Assembly (NCBI GenBank): GCA_965141735.1
Contig: CBCSOX010000032.1
Location: 1 to 20,062, forward strand
Reading direction: 5' to 3'
Source of the DNA: Massilioclostridium sp965141735
GTDB taxonomy: Bacteria > Bacillota > Clostridia > Oscillospirales > Ruminococcaceae
Length of the DNA: 20,062 bases
Of the stretch, positions 7,705-15,061 are shown piece by piece. Each line of letters begins with the position of its first letter. Positions within the stretch are counted from its first letter, which is position 1. The notes below the pieces were generated by a model. That model ran no database searches and was not told the origin of the DNA. It was given only the letters and a program-made list of their open reading frames with translations. A program made the translations under genes and the position numbers.

Positions 7705-9453
7705 CTAAAAACCCTTTCTGGACCGAATGGAGAGCGCGGCGGCTCCGATCACAAACAGACAAGCGACTGCGGATTCAAAGGGATCACCCGTTTTCGGAGA
7801 GGGGGGGGGCTCATTCCCCGAGCCGGAGGTGCCTGGGTCTTGCTGAGGCTGGTTGGGCAGGACTGTTTTCTCCCTCAAATTGACCTTTTGCGCTGCGCTG
7901 TCCACCACCTGCTGTCCGCGCTGGATGAACCGGGTCAGCGCCTCGTCACAGGCGGCGAACTGGTTGCACTCAGGAGCGTTCGCAAGTTCAGGATAATCCC
8001 CTCCGAGGGCGACAAAGTTGTTGGTTGCAATGGTGTAAAGCCTGTCCGGATCGAGTTCTTCAGAACCGATCAATACGCTTTGCACACGCTCCCCTTGGGA
8101 TTTTTCGGGATCATACACCGCCGTGATGCCGCCGAACTGAAGATAGCTTCCGCTGTTGTCCGGCCAGCGCACCTGATCCGATCCAGTGCGCACCCACTCA
8201 TCGTAGGAGCGTTGATTCTGTATTCCAACTTCAATGGACCGCTCGAGAATGGACAGAACTTCCCCTCCGGTGATCTTCTTGGTGACGATGTAATTGCCGA
8301 ATGGCGCGGTGTCGATCACGTCCTTGTAGGTGATGACGCCCGCAGGCAGCACTCGCCCGAGCCGGATACCACCCGCGTTTTCAAATGCGATGTCCGCTCC
8401 CGTCTCGTCAAGGTAGGCCTGGGTAACCACCCGGCCGAGATTCGTCTCCCCAATGCGCAGGTTTTCCCATCTGCCCTCAAGGTCCTGGCCAGTCAGCCCG
8501 ATGGCCTGAGCAAGCCGTTCGCTCTGCCGGTCGTTGATCGTCTGCAGCAGTCCGGTAACAGCGGGGTCCGGCGCGAGCCCTGCGGCATCTCCGGCGGTGA
8601 GCAGAGTCTCCTCAACCGCAGTGACACAGCCTTTTTCAGTGTCGTAGGTAATCGAAAGGTTCCCTGCATTTTCAAAATATTTTCCAGTTTCCACTACGGT
8701 TACCTGGCGATCCTGGGCATCTGGATAGGTGGTATCCACCGTGGCGTGTTCATGTCCGGCAATCAGCACGTCGATTCCCTTGGTCTGCGCGATAAATTCG
8801 TCGCAGTAGAGCTGATGGGAGAGCGCGATAATCACCTCACAGCCCTGTTCCCGCAGCTCAGCGGCCGTTTGGGTGGCATAGGCCGCATCGTCGAGAAAGG
8901 TGAGGCCCTGAATGTTGCCGGGCGCGGTGTCGTTTTGAACCTGGGGGTCGAACACGCCGAACACCCCTACACGGACGCCGTCTACCTCCTTGATCAGGCT
9001 TCCATTCCCCTCGAAAAAGGGCTGGCCGCCGCTAGTCACATTACCCGCTAAAATGGCGAGGTTCGCAAGGCCTCCCAACTCTTTGAGCCGCTCCTTGCCG
9101 TAGTTCCAGTCGTGGTTTCCCGGTGTCATCGCATCATACCCCACCGCAGCGACCAGCTCGGCGATGCTCTGACCCTGTTCGAGCGTCGCAAACGCCTGCC
9201 CGTGGAACAGGTCGCCCGCGTCGAGTACAAAATCCGGGTCCTGCTGGTCGATGTAGGTTTTGAGTCTGTCAAACCCCACAACCGAATTGGGTTGATACGC
9301 ATTGCGCCCGTGGATGTCGTTGGTGTGAACAACCTCTATCGTCACAGCGCCTTCCGTCCCTGCGGCTTCCCGCGCTGAGGCGGATGGCCCGGCCAACAAT
9401 ACCGTACAGACAATACTGCAGCAAGCAACCAGAGCGAGTGTTTTCTTGAACAT
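7705..9453 (-). CDS. Cell-wall-anchored 5'-nucleotidase / cyclic phosphodiesterase family enzyme
   Basis: A 582-residue surface metallophosphoesterase, likely removing phosphate from extracellular nucleotides or opening cyclic nucleotides. Signal peptide at 1-27 (cleavage after ASA). The calcineurin-like domain shows the full two-metal set: HTNDIHG (D46, H48), DAGDLFHG (D81), GNHDWNYG (N113, H114), SHQ (H213) and GHEH (233-236). The 5'-nucleotidase C-terminal domain follows with NLGRVVTQAYL, FENAGGIR and NNFVALGGDYPE. A Pro-rich linker leads to SPKTGD (552-557), a hydrophobic stretch and RSRKGF, a sortase signal of the (S/P)PxTG type known for Clostridioides difficile SrtB. Start at 9453 follows AGAGGG. 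The gene lies 60 nt after the channel gene in the same direction. No sortase gene is in the window. The linker codons include a nine-base C run (see 7801-7809). Confidence 0.93.
   Translation of the reverse strand: MFKKTLALVACCSIVCTVLLAGPSASAREAAGTEGAVTIEVVHTNDIHGRNAYQPNSVVGFDRLKTYIDQQDPDFVLDAGDLFHGQAFATLEQGQSIAELVAAVGYDAMTPGNHDWNYGKERLKELGGLANLAILAGNVTSGGQPFFEGNGSLIKEVDGVRVGVFGVFDPQVQNDTAPGNIQGLTFLDDAAYATQTAAELREQGCEVIIALSHQLYCDEFIAQTKGIDVLIAGHEHATVDTTYPDAQDRQVTVVETGKYFENAGNLSITYDTEKGCVTAVEETLLTAGDAAGLAPDPAVTGLLQTINDRQSERLAQAIGLTGQDLEGRWENLRIGETNLGRVVTQAYLDETGADIAFENAGGIRLGRVLPAGVITYKDVIDTAPFGNYIVTKKITGGEVLSILERSIEVGIQNQRSYDEWVRTGSDQVRWPDNSGSYLQFGGITAVYDPEKSQGERVQSVLIGSEELDPDRLYTIATNNFVALGGDYPELANAPECNQFAACDEALTRFIQRGQQVVDSAAQKVNLREKTVLPNQPQQDPGTSGSGNEPPPSPKTGDPFESAVACLFVIGAAALSIRSRKGF
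7801..7809. repeat. Homopolymeric G9 (C9 in the coding strand), possible slippage switch
   Basis: Nine identical bases encode the Pro-Pro-Pro just before SPKTGD in the phosphoesterase gene. Loss of one base would give a frame ending at TGA after about 16 missense residues. Gain of one would end at TGA after four residues (LSEN then G). Both remove the sorting signal, membrane helix and basic tail and leave the enzymatic domains whole. Confidence 0.85.
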
Positions 9454-9513
9454 CAGTTCATCCCTCTTTCATTTTGTTTTTTCAGAATTCTTTTTGGGTA
9501 GAAGACAGCGCCG

Positions 9514-9960
9514 TTATTCCGTTTGATGAAACCGGGATTCCTCATGACAGCGAAACCGCCTGATTTTACAGGAAAGTTCCTTTAATTCCTGATCGGAAAG
9601 CCTGTCGAGGTGTTCCAATTGATCCAGAAAAGCGACAACACTTTGCTGCGACCGAAGCTTGGTGGACTCGATAAAATAGCTGACAAGGACCCCTGGAATG
9701 AGCGCAATGATAAAGATCGCGTACACGCTCAGTAAAATGGTGAGAACTCGTCCCAATGCGGTGACGGCGGTGTAATCCCCAAAACCAATTGTAGCACAAG
9801 ACACATAACAGTACCAGATGCTCTCGCCAATCGTGCGGATATTTGGCTCAACGATACGGATCAAAATGGCGGTGATGCTAAAATAGGCAAAAAATCCGTA
9901 CAAAAAAGCGTCCGCATGGGTCATCCTTAACACTTTCCAAAACAGTCGTATCCGTTTCAT
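9514..9960 (-). CDS. Two-transmembrane potassium channel (Ion_trans_2 type)
   Basis: A 148-residue membrane protein. The first helix spans about residues 18-36, a pore helix follows, then the selectivity filter TIGFGDYT (57-64; classic form TVGYGD), then a second helix at about 70-95 (GRVLTILLSVYAIFIIALIP). This is the minimal tetrameric K+ channel layout. The C-terminal 50 residues are soluble, charged and probably helical, with no RCK (regulator) domain, so gating is not obvious. The start ATG overlaps the TGA of the receiver-like gene (ATGA), implying translational coupling and a shared function. Ion selectivity for K+ is inferred from the filter. Confidence 0.9.
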   Translation of the reverse strand: MKRIRLFWKVLRMTHADAFLYGFFAYFSITAILIRIVEPNIRTIGESIWYCYVSCATIGFGDYTAVTALGRVLTILLSVYAIFIIALIPGVLVSYFIESTKLRSQQSVVAFLDQLEHLDRLSDQELKELSCKIRRFRCHEESRFHQTE

Positions 9961-10433
9961 TCCATTTTCCGCTCCCTTTTTCGTTTCATTTTGATGGCGT
10001 GACGAGGCTTTTCAGTACACACCGAAATCTGAGACGCTTTGGGTGCGAGCAGGCTGCTCGGGGCATCGGTGTCGGATAAACAACAGCGAAATAGAGTCTC
10101 GCAGAGCTGTGCAACTGAAACAGGCCTCAGCAGAAAGCAGCTGACCTGTATGCGGTACGCCGCAACCGCAAAGATGGGGTCGTCGCTCACCCAAACGATT
10201 TTTCCGTCAGGTTGAATTTTTTTCGCCTGAATGGAAAGCTCCTGTCCAACCGCTCCACTTAGGCAGACAAACAGGATGTCAAACCGGGTTTCCATCTGCA
10301 GTCGGTAAAAATCATTTCCATTCGAACAACAGGTCAATTTCAGTTGAACAAAGTGCTGCTGCTTAAATTGCTCCGCCGCCCGCTCAATCAGCTCGTATTC
10401 CTGCTTGAGCGCTGTGCAAACCAGAACTCTCAA
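9957..10433 (-). CDS. Stand-alone degenerate receiver-domain protein (phosphorylation-dead)
   Basis: A 158-residue cytoplasmic protein that aligns with the receiver domain of the divergent LytTR regulator: FDILFVCLSG against YDLLLLDIYM, VAAYRIQVSCFLLRPVS against LDGYRLKAMEYLVKPVT. The acidic pair near the N-terminus (CDD in the regulator) is CTA here, the phosphoacceptor position is Cys57 where the regulator has Asp57 in the same numbering, and the switch Lys (K105) is Arg103. Ser83 keeps the Thr/Ser position. No output domain follows, only a tail ending in a very basic run (KMKRKRERK). It therefore cannot be phosphorylated normally and may act as a decoy, anchor or channel-linked binding partner. 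Start is TTG at 10433 with GGGAGG 9 nt upstream; its own promoter is at 10475-10503. Receiver ancestry is inferred from my own alignment. Confidence 0.7.
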   Translation of the reverse strand: MRVLVCTALKQEYELIERAAEQFKQQHFVQLKLTCCSNGNDFYRLQMETRFDILFVCLSGAVGQELSIQAKKIQPDGKIVWVSDDPIFAVAAYRIQVSCFLLRPVSVAQLCETLFRCCLSDTDAPSSLLAPKASQISVCTEKPRHAIKMKRKRERKME

Positions 10434-10474
10434 TCCCCTGTGCCTCCCTTCTGTTTTTCAGGGTTCCTTTTCGT

Positions 10475-10503
10475 ATTGTACTGCCTCTTCTCCAAACATA
10501 CAA
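10475..10503 (-). promoter_or_regulatory. Promoter of the receiver-like/channel transcription unit
   Basis: On the minus strand TTGTAT (-35, 10503-10498), a 17-bp spacer, and TACAAT (-10, 10480-10475). It points at the TTG start 42 nt further on. The -35 starts two bases past one arm of the central dyad. Confidence 0.6.
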
Positions 10504-10505
10504 TT

Positions 10506-10540
10506 CATTTAGCGCGAACAGCTCTCTGCTGACCTAAATG
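10506..10540. promoter_or_regulatory. Dyad between divergent promoters (shared operator candidate)
   Basis: CATTTAG (10506-10512) and CTAAATG (10534-10540) are perfect inverted arms, with an inner CAGC/GCTG pair (10519-10522 and 10528-10531). Each arm reads CTAAATG followed after two bases by the -35 of the promoter on its own side. The geometry suits a dimeric regulator touching both promoters; the LytTR regulator encoded next door is the obvious candidate, though LytTR proteins usually bind direct repeats. Confidence 0.6.
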
Positions 10541-10542
10541 TA

Positions 10543-10572
10543 TTTTCAAAAGGCCTCAAAATATGTTAAAAT
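10543..10572 (+). promoter_or_regulatory. Promoter of the LytTR two-component operon
   Basis: TTTTCA (10543-10548), an 18-bp spacer, and TAAAAT (10567-10572). Both boxes are imperfect, typical of a promoter that needs an activator. The ATG of the regulator is 36 bp downstream. Confidence 0.5.
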
Positions 10573-10607
10573 TAAAATGGAATTGTAGAATTAAAGGAAG
10601 TGCTTTC

Positions 10608-11345
10608 ATGCGCATTGCAGTTTGCGACGACAATGTGTCGGATTTGGAGAGGATCAGCCGCTATGTCAGCCGTTTTGTAACGGAGAATCTGCTCGAGGCT
10701 GAGATCGAATGTTTTTCCGGAGCGGACCAGCTGCTGCTGAAATGCAGAAAAATCCCCTATGATCTGCTGCTGCTCGACATCTATATGAACGGGCCGTCGG
10801 GCGTCGAAGCTGCCGAAGCACTGCGCAAGGCGGGCAGTGACTGTGAAATCATTTTTATCACCAATAGCCTGGACCACGCGCTCGACGGCTACCGGCTAAA
10901 AGCAATGGAATACCTGGTCAAGCCGGTCACCTGGAAAGAGGCAGAGCAGGCTCTGCGGCGGTGCTGTTCCCGCTTTGCCGATTCATCCCGATATATTGAA
11001 ATTAAATGCGGCAAAGAAATCAAACGCCTGCGGCTGTGCTCCATTCTTTGGGTGGAGGTGTTTGGACATCATAGCGTATTCCACACCTCTTCCGGAGACC
11101 TGACGTCCCGCACCAGCCTGGATGAAATTGAATCAATGCTGGGGGGGCTCCCGTTTTTCCGAAGCAGCAGAAGCTATCTGGTCAATTTGAAAGAGGCGGA
11201 CCGCCTGGAACGGGACGGATTTTATATGACCGACGGCTCCTTTATCCCCATACCGGTCAGGCATGCTGACCGCAAAGCGGTGCAGCGGGCATATCAAGAC
11301 TATTTGTTTGATTTTTCCGGCAAAGAAAGACTGATGATGAAATGA
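10608..11345 (+). CDS. LytTR-family response regulator
   Basis: A 245-residue regulator. The receiver domain (1-120) has the acidic pair D7/D8, phosphoacceptor Asp57 (DLLLLDIYMNGPSGVE), T85 and K105 (EYLVKPVT). The LytTR DNA-binding domain (about 128-236) shows KRLRLCSILWVEVFGHHSVF, then FFRSSRSYLVNL and IPIPVRH. This is the AgrA/LytR/ComE architecture, usually activated by a GHKL kinase such as the one at 13062. The ATG at 10608 follows AAAGGAAG by 8 nt; the frame is open 15 codons upstream without a better start. Its stop overlaps the next start (ATGA). A run of seven G (11141-11147) lies inside the LytTR domain. Confidence 0.95.
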   Translation: MRIAVCDDNVSDLERISRYVSRFVTENLLEAEIECFSGADQLLLKCRKIPYDLLLLDIYMNGPSGVEAAEALRKAGSDCEIIFITNSLDHALDGYRLKAMEYLVKPVTWKEAEQALRRCCSRFADSSRYIEIKCGKEIKRLRLCSILWVEVFGHHSVFHTSSGDLTSRTSLDEIESMLGGLPFFRSSRSYLVNLKEADRLERDGFYMTDGSFIPIPVRHADRKAVQRAYQDYLFDFSGKERLMMK

Positions 11346-13072
11346 AGCTCCTATTTAGGCGCACCGTGCTGGCGATTCTCAGCTTTGCCTGCCTGCTGTG
11401 CATGATACCGCACGCCGAAGCGCAGATTCAGCTGAACGCCCCGCTCCACGAAATTATAGCGGTGGATCTCTATGCAGGTTCGGAGCTGCGCATCTTTCCC
11501 GTTGGAACGCGGCTCACCGGACAGACGCAAGGACTCTCTCTGCCCGAAAAGGTAATCGGACGGACTGCAAACGGAGGAACCTGGTGCAGGGCTGTTTGGT
11601 TTCCGGAACAGGCGGACACCTCCACACCGGGGAGAAAAATCGTTCCAGGCAGGCTGATTGCTCCCGACGGCTACACCGTCTCGGACTCGGAGGCCGCGCT
11701 CTCCCTCCCCGTATTTGTCTACGAACCGGGCGGACAGACCGCTGACACAATTGTTGAACTGCAAACTGGGGAAGCTTCCGGCCTCTTGGTTCCGCTGGGG
11801 GCTTCGTCCGGCTTTCTGCAAAATTTTTCTGGGATGCAGGATTTTCAGACGGTGATCGGATCCACTGCTTCGAAGGATTCTATCTTTTGCTCAGTGGAGT
11901 ATGACCCGAACTCCTTCCAGACCGGTAAAACCGGATGGAATCAGCTTTCGGGCCGGATTTCCCCTCCCGAGGGAATCGGTCTAGCGGATCGTCTGCGAAG
12001 ATACTCCTACCCTTACTATGTCATGGATCCCCAAAAAATCGACCTCTCCTATTTTACCCTGCGTTCGGACGGCTCCTATCTCTTTGAATGGCTCTATGAG
12101 GTGGACGACCCAGAACACTTTTTCTTGGAATACGCAATCAACGACGGGGCGTGGAGCGCTGTCACAGCCGACTGTCCGGGTGACGGTTGGTTTTTGCTGC
12201 AAGAGAACCAAATGATCCTTTTGGCCAGCCGTCAGTGGATCCCCGGGAACACCTATGCCTACCGGGTGCGCTACCGCGGGAACACCTCCAACTGGGTGGA
12301 ATTCACCGTGACAAGGGACGGATGCACCCCCTCTTTGCACGACGGCGATCGGGATGGTGGGGATCGCAACGAACAGGTGATTCCAAGCGCCCCCAAGCCC
12401 TCTGACTCCGACCCAAACACACAGCCCGCCCAACAATCCGGTCAAGCGGATCTCCCCGCAAATCTGCCTAGAGGCAGCACTCAGCGCGAGATGCCTTCAG
12501 GCGAAGAGGAAACACAGAATCGTTCTGTCTGGTCGGGCAGACGGCTGCAAGCGATCAAAGAGACAACGGGGAGCGGTTTTTACACCTTTGAAAAACACGG
12601 CATTCGCATCCAGCTCCCCTGGGATGCCGAGGCGTTTGCGGCCCTCTCGGAACACTCCCTGCTCAGCGTGGAAATTCATTCCCTCTCCCCTGGTTCATTC
12701 ACCCTGGAGATCACCCTGGATGGAGCGCCCCTCAACCCGGTTCCTGCGATGCTGATCACCCTGCCCTACTCGCCGAGTAATCCCGATGCCGTGTTTCGGA
12801 TTGTGGATGATGGGGGGCAAACTTTGGCAGATGCCGCCTATTCACAAACAGATGGCACCCTTTGTTTTTGGACACATCAAACCGGTTTGTTTGAAGTAAG
12901 GGAAATCTCGGAGGAAGCTGACTCTGAGAATCCGGTGAACCAGATGGCTGCTGAAGATACAAAGCAGACAGGCCTGGCTGCGGGAATCGGCTTGGCAAGC
13001 GGTCTTTTCCTTGTTGCAGCAGTTCTGTTTGCCATCCTCTTCTGTCGAAGGAGGCGCCGACATGACTGCTAA
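11342..13072 (+). CDS. Type I membrane protein with large duplicated ectodomain
   Basis: A 576-residue protein: signal peptide 1-27 (cleavage after AEA), ectodomain, one membrane helix (about 544-567) and a short RRRRRHDC cytoplasmic tail. The ectodomain starts with two related beta modules of about 85 residues: one ends GRLIAPDGYTV...LPVFVYEP, the other GRISPPEGIGL...YPYYVMDP. A fibronectin-like module (FLEYAINDGAWS, TYAYRVRYRGNTSNWVEF) follows, then a polar Pro/Ser/Gln/Asp linker (about 330-400) and a last beta domain (about 415-525). Family not recognised. It overlaps the regulator by 4 nt and the kinase by 11 nt, so it is made with them and may present or modulate a ligand for the kinase ectodomain. 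There is no sortase motif. Confidence 0.75.
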   Translation: MKLLFRRTVLAILSFACLLCMIPHAEAQIQLNAPLHEIIAVDLYAGSELRIFPVGTRLTGQTQGLSLPEKVIGRTANGGTWCRAVWFPEQADTSTPGRKIVPGRLIAPDGYTVSDSEAALSLPVFVYEPGGQTADTIVELQTGEASGLLVPLGASSGFLQNFSGMQDFQTVIGSTASKDSIFCSVEYDPNSFQTGKTGWNQLSGRISPPEGIGLADRLRRYSYPYYVMDPQKIDLSYFTLRSDGSYLFEWLYEVDDPEHFFLEYAINDGAWSAVTADCPGDGWFLLQENQMILLASRQWIPGNTYAYRVRYRGNTSNWVEFTVTRDGCTPSLHDGDRDGGDRNEQVIPSAPKPSDSDPNTQPAQQSGQADLPANLPRGSTQREMPSGEEETQNRSVWSGRRLQAIKETTGSGFYTFEKHGIRIQLPWDAEAFAALSEHSLLSVEIHSLSPGSFTLEITLDGAPLNPVPAMLITLPYSPSNPDAVFRIVDDGGQTLADAAYSQTDGTLCFWTHQTGLFEVREISEEADSENPVNQMAAEDTKQTGLAAGIGLASGLFLVAAVLFAILFCRRRRRHDC

Positions 13073-14984
13073 GGCTGGAACCATCTGGCGGGGCATGCTG
13101 TCCCTTGTGCTCGCCTGCCTGCTCTCATTTGCCGTGTTCTCGCTTTCGTACCACTTTGACAACAAATATACCACACACTCCCCTCAGGCCATGGGCGGCG
13201 TCCTCTTTTTGAATCAGGGGGAGCTTGACAAACACCCGGTGATCTATTTGATCAATGGATGGGAGCTTTACCAAAACCGTTTGCTGACGCCGCAGGAGTA
13301 TGCCGCAGAGCACCCATCCCCCGATCAATACACTGCAATCGGCCAGTACAGCGGTTTTGAATCAGAGAAACATGCAGGCCCTCATGGCAGCGCCACCTAC
13401 CGGCTCAGTCTGATTCTGCCGGAGCAGACAGCTTCCTATACGCTCGAGCTGCCCGAAATCTACTCTGCCTACCGTCTGTACCTCAACGACACCCTTTTGG
13501 TATCCTGTGGAAACCCAGAGCCGGATGGTTACACGCCGCAGACAAAAACTGGTTCCGTCTCCTTTCAGGCTGCCGGCAGCACTGTGCTGACATGCACCGT
13601 CTCGGATTTTTCCCACCTTTACAGCGGGATGGTGTATCCCCCTGCCTTTGGAACGCCCGATGCAGTAGCCGCCGCGTTGGATGCACGATTTGCATTCTCG
13701 CTGCTCATCTGTTCCATCTCCCTGCTCGTCGGCCTGTTCTTTCTCTGTTTATCCTTTGTTTGTAAAAACCGGAGGTTCCTCCTGTTTGCCCTGCTCTGCC
13801 TCTGCCTGATTGGTTCGGCGGGATATCCCGTGCTGCACAGGCTGTTTCGATTGGAGATACAGCCGTGGTACGCACTTGAAATGACAGCTGGATATGCGGT
13901 TTATCTGCTGTTTGTCCTCTTGATCAACAGTCTGTGCGGCATCCCAAAGAAGGGCTCGCTCAGCTGTGTCGTGGTTGGCGGTTTGTTCTGCGCCACCGCA
14001 TTTGCCGCTTCCATGGCAGCGCCTTTGTTATCCGCGCAGGTGATCCATGCGTTTTCATTCTGCACAACGGCCTACAAACTCCTCTGTTCCATTTGGATGC
14101 TGTCAGTGGCGGTTGTTGGCGTGTTTCGGTCTCGCGTCTACGCTCCAGGCCTGTTGGCTGCGAGCGGTGTGTTTGCCTGCGCGCTGCTGGCAGACCGAAT
14201 GTTTCCCCTCTTTGAGCCAATCTTTTTCGGCTGGTTCACTGAGCTTGCGGGTATTTTTATGCTGGCAGTTCTCGGCTGCATCTTGTTGATGGATACGATC
14301 TGCGCACAGCGGCGTCAGCTTGCACTCGAACAGGATCGCAGGCAGCTGGCGACGCGGCTGCAGATGCAAAAGCAGCATTACCGCGCCCTTGCCGCACAGA
14401 TTGAGCAGGTGCGCTCTACCCGGCACGACCTGCGCCACCACCTGACAACGCTGCAGCTTTATCTGCAGGAAGGGCGAGATAAACAGGCGCAGGTGTATCT
14501 GGATCGGTTAAACAGGCGTCCGGAGCTTTCCTCTGAGCTCTCATTCTGCGAGGATTACGACCTGGACGTTCTGCTGCGCTATTATGCTTCTGTGGGAAAT
14601 GCGGAACATATCCAAACGGCGTTTCAGGTGCAGCTGCCGGAAGTTCTTGAAATCCCTTCCGAGGATATCTGCGTTATGCTGGGAAATCTGCTGGAAAACG
14701 CGGTGGAGGCCTGCCGTAAAGTTCCGCAGCAAAACCGGTTTTTATACACCACAGTCTTTTCCCATCACTCCAATCTCATGATTGAAATTCAAAACAGCTA
14801 TCGGGGCAGACTCGTCCCAATGCGCGATCTCTTTGCTTCCACCAAGCGCCGGCATTCTGGGATGGGGTTAAAATCCGTTCAGGTCATGGCAGAGAAATAT
14901 CATGGGACTCTCGAATTGCATCCCGAAGAGGAGGAACAAAAATTTGTTGCACGCCTGCTTTTGGTGAACCGTGCACCCACCTGA
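13062..14984 (+). CDS. 7TM sensor histidine kinase, GHKL type (7TMR-DISM-like)
   Basis: A 640-residue sensor kinase. Start ATG at 13062 has a perfect AAGGAGG 7 nt upstream and lies inside the end of the previous gene. A first helix (about 9-28) leads to an ectodomain (30-205) resembling the 7TMR-DISM jelly-roll (ATYRLSLILPE, YRLYLNDTLLV). Seven hydrophobic helices follow (about 207-413), then a coiled segment and the H-box RHDLRHHL with His455, N-box LLENAVEAC with Asn546, and G-box GMGL (600-603), which is the compact ATPase of AgrC/ComD-type kinases. It should phosphorylate Asp57 of the regulator at 10608. The ectodomain suggests a carbohydrate or other small ligand rather than a peptide, which is inference. 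Confidence 0.9.
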   Translation: MTAKAGTIWRGMLSLVLACLLSFAVFSLSYHFDNKYTTHSPQAMGGVLFLNQGELDKHPVIYLINGWELYQNRLLTPQEYAAEHPSPDQYTAIGQYSGFESEKHAGPHGSATYRLSLILPEQTASYTLELPEIYSAYRLYLNDTLLVSCGNPEPDGYTPQTKTGSVSFQAAGSTVLTCTVSDFSHLYSGMVYPPAFGTPDAVAAALDARFAFSLLICSISLLVGLFFLCLSFVCKNRRFLLFALLCLCLIGSAGYPVLHRLFRLEIQPWYALEMTAGYAVYLLFVLLINSLCGIPKKGSLSCVVVGGLFCATAFAASMAAPLLSAQVIHAFSFCTTAYKLLCSIWMLSVAVVGVFRSRVYAPGLLAASGVFACALLADRMFPLFEPIFFGWFTELAGIFMLAVLGCILLMDTICAQRRQLALEQDRRQLATRLQMQKQHYRALAAQIEQVRSTRHDLRHHLTTLQLYLQEGRDKQAQVYLDRLNRRPELSSELSFCEDYDLDVLLRYYASVGNAEHIQTAFQVQLPEVLEIPSEDICVMLGNLLENAVEACRKVPQQNRFLYTTVFSHHSNLMIEIQNSYRGRLVPMRDLFASTKRRHSGMGLKSVQVMAEKYHGTLELHPEEEEQKFVARLLLVNRAPT

Positions 14985-15061
14985 TGATCGAATGGAACCA
15001 CAGGGCGGCTGGCCGAGGAAGATTGAGCCGCCTGCAAAAAGAGTATTGCGTTAAGGCCGCG
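14985..15061. other. Convergent junction with a GC-rich stem
   Basis: 77 bp between the converging kinase and surface-protein genes. GGCGGCT (15004-15010) and AGCCGCC (15026-15032) form a 7-bp stem with a 15-base loop. There is no U-run on either strand, so it is at best a weak or factor-assisted terminator. Confidence 0.45.

Noticed and set aside
7840..9051. 403-codon plus-strand open frame
   Set aside because: It lies antisense inside the phosphoesterase gene, whose catalytic motifs are intact; the plus frame has no recognisable features and reflects GC-rich codon use.
15004..15032. Intrinsic terminator between the convergent genes
   Set aside because: The stem is good but no U-run follows on either strand; kept only as a stem.
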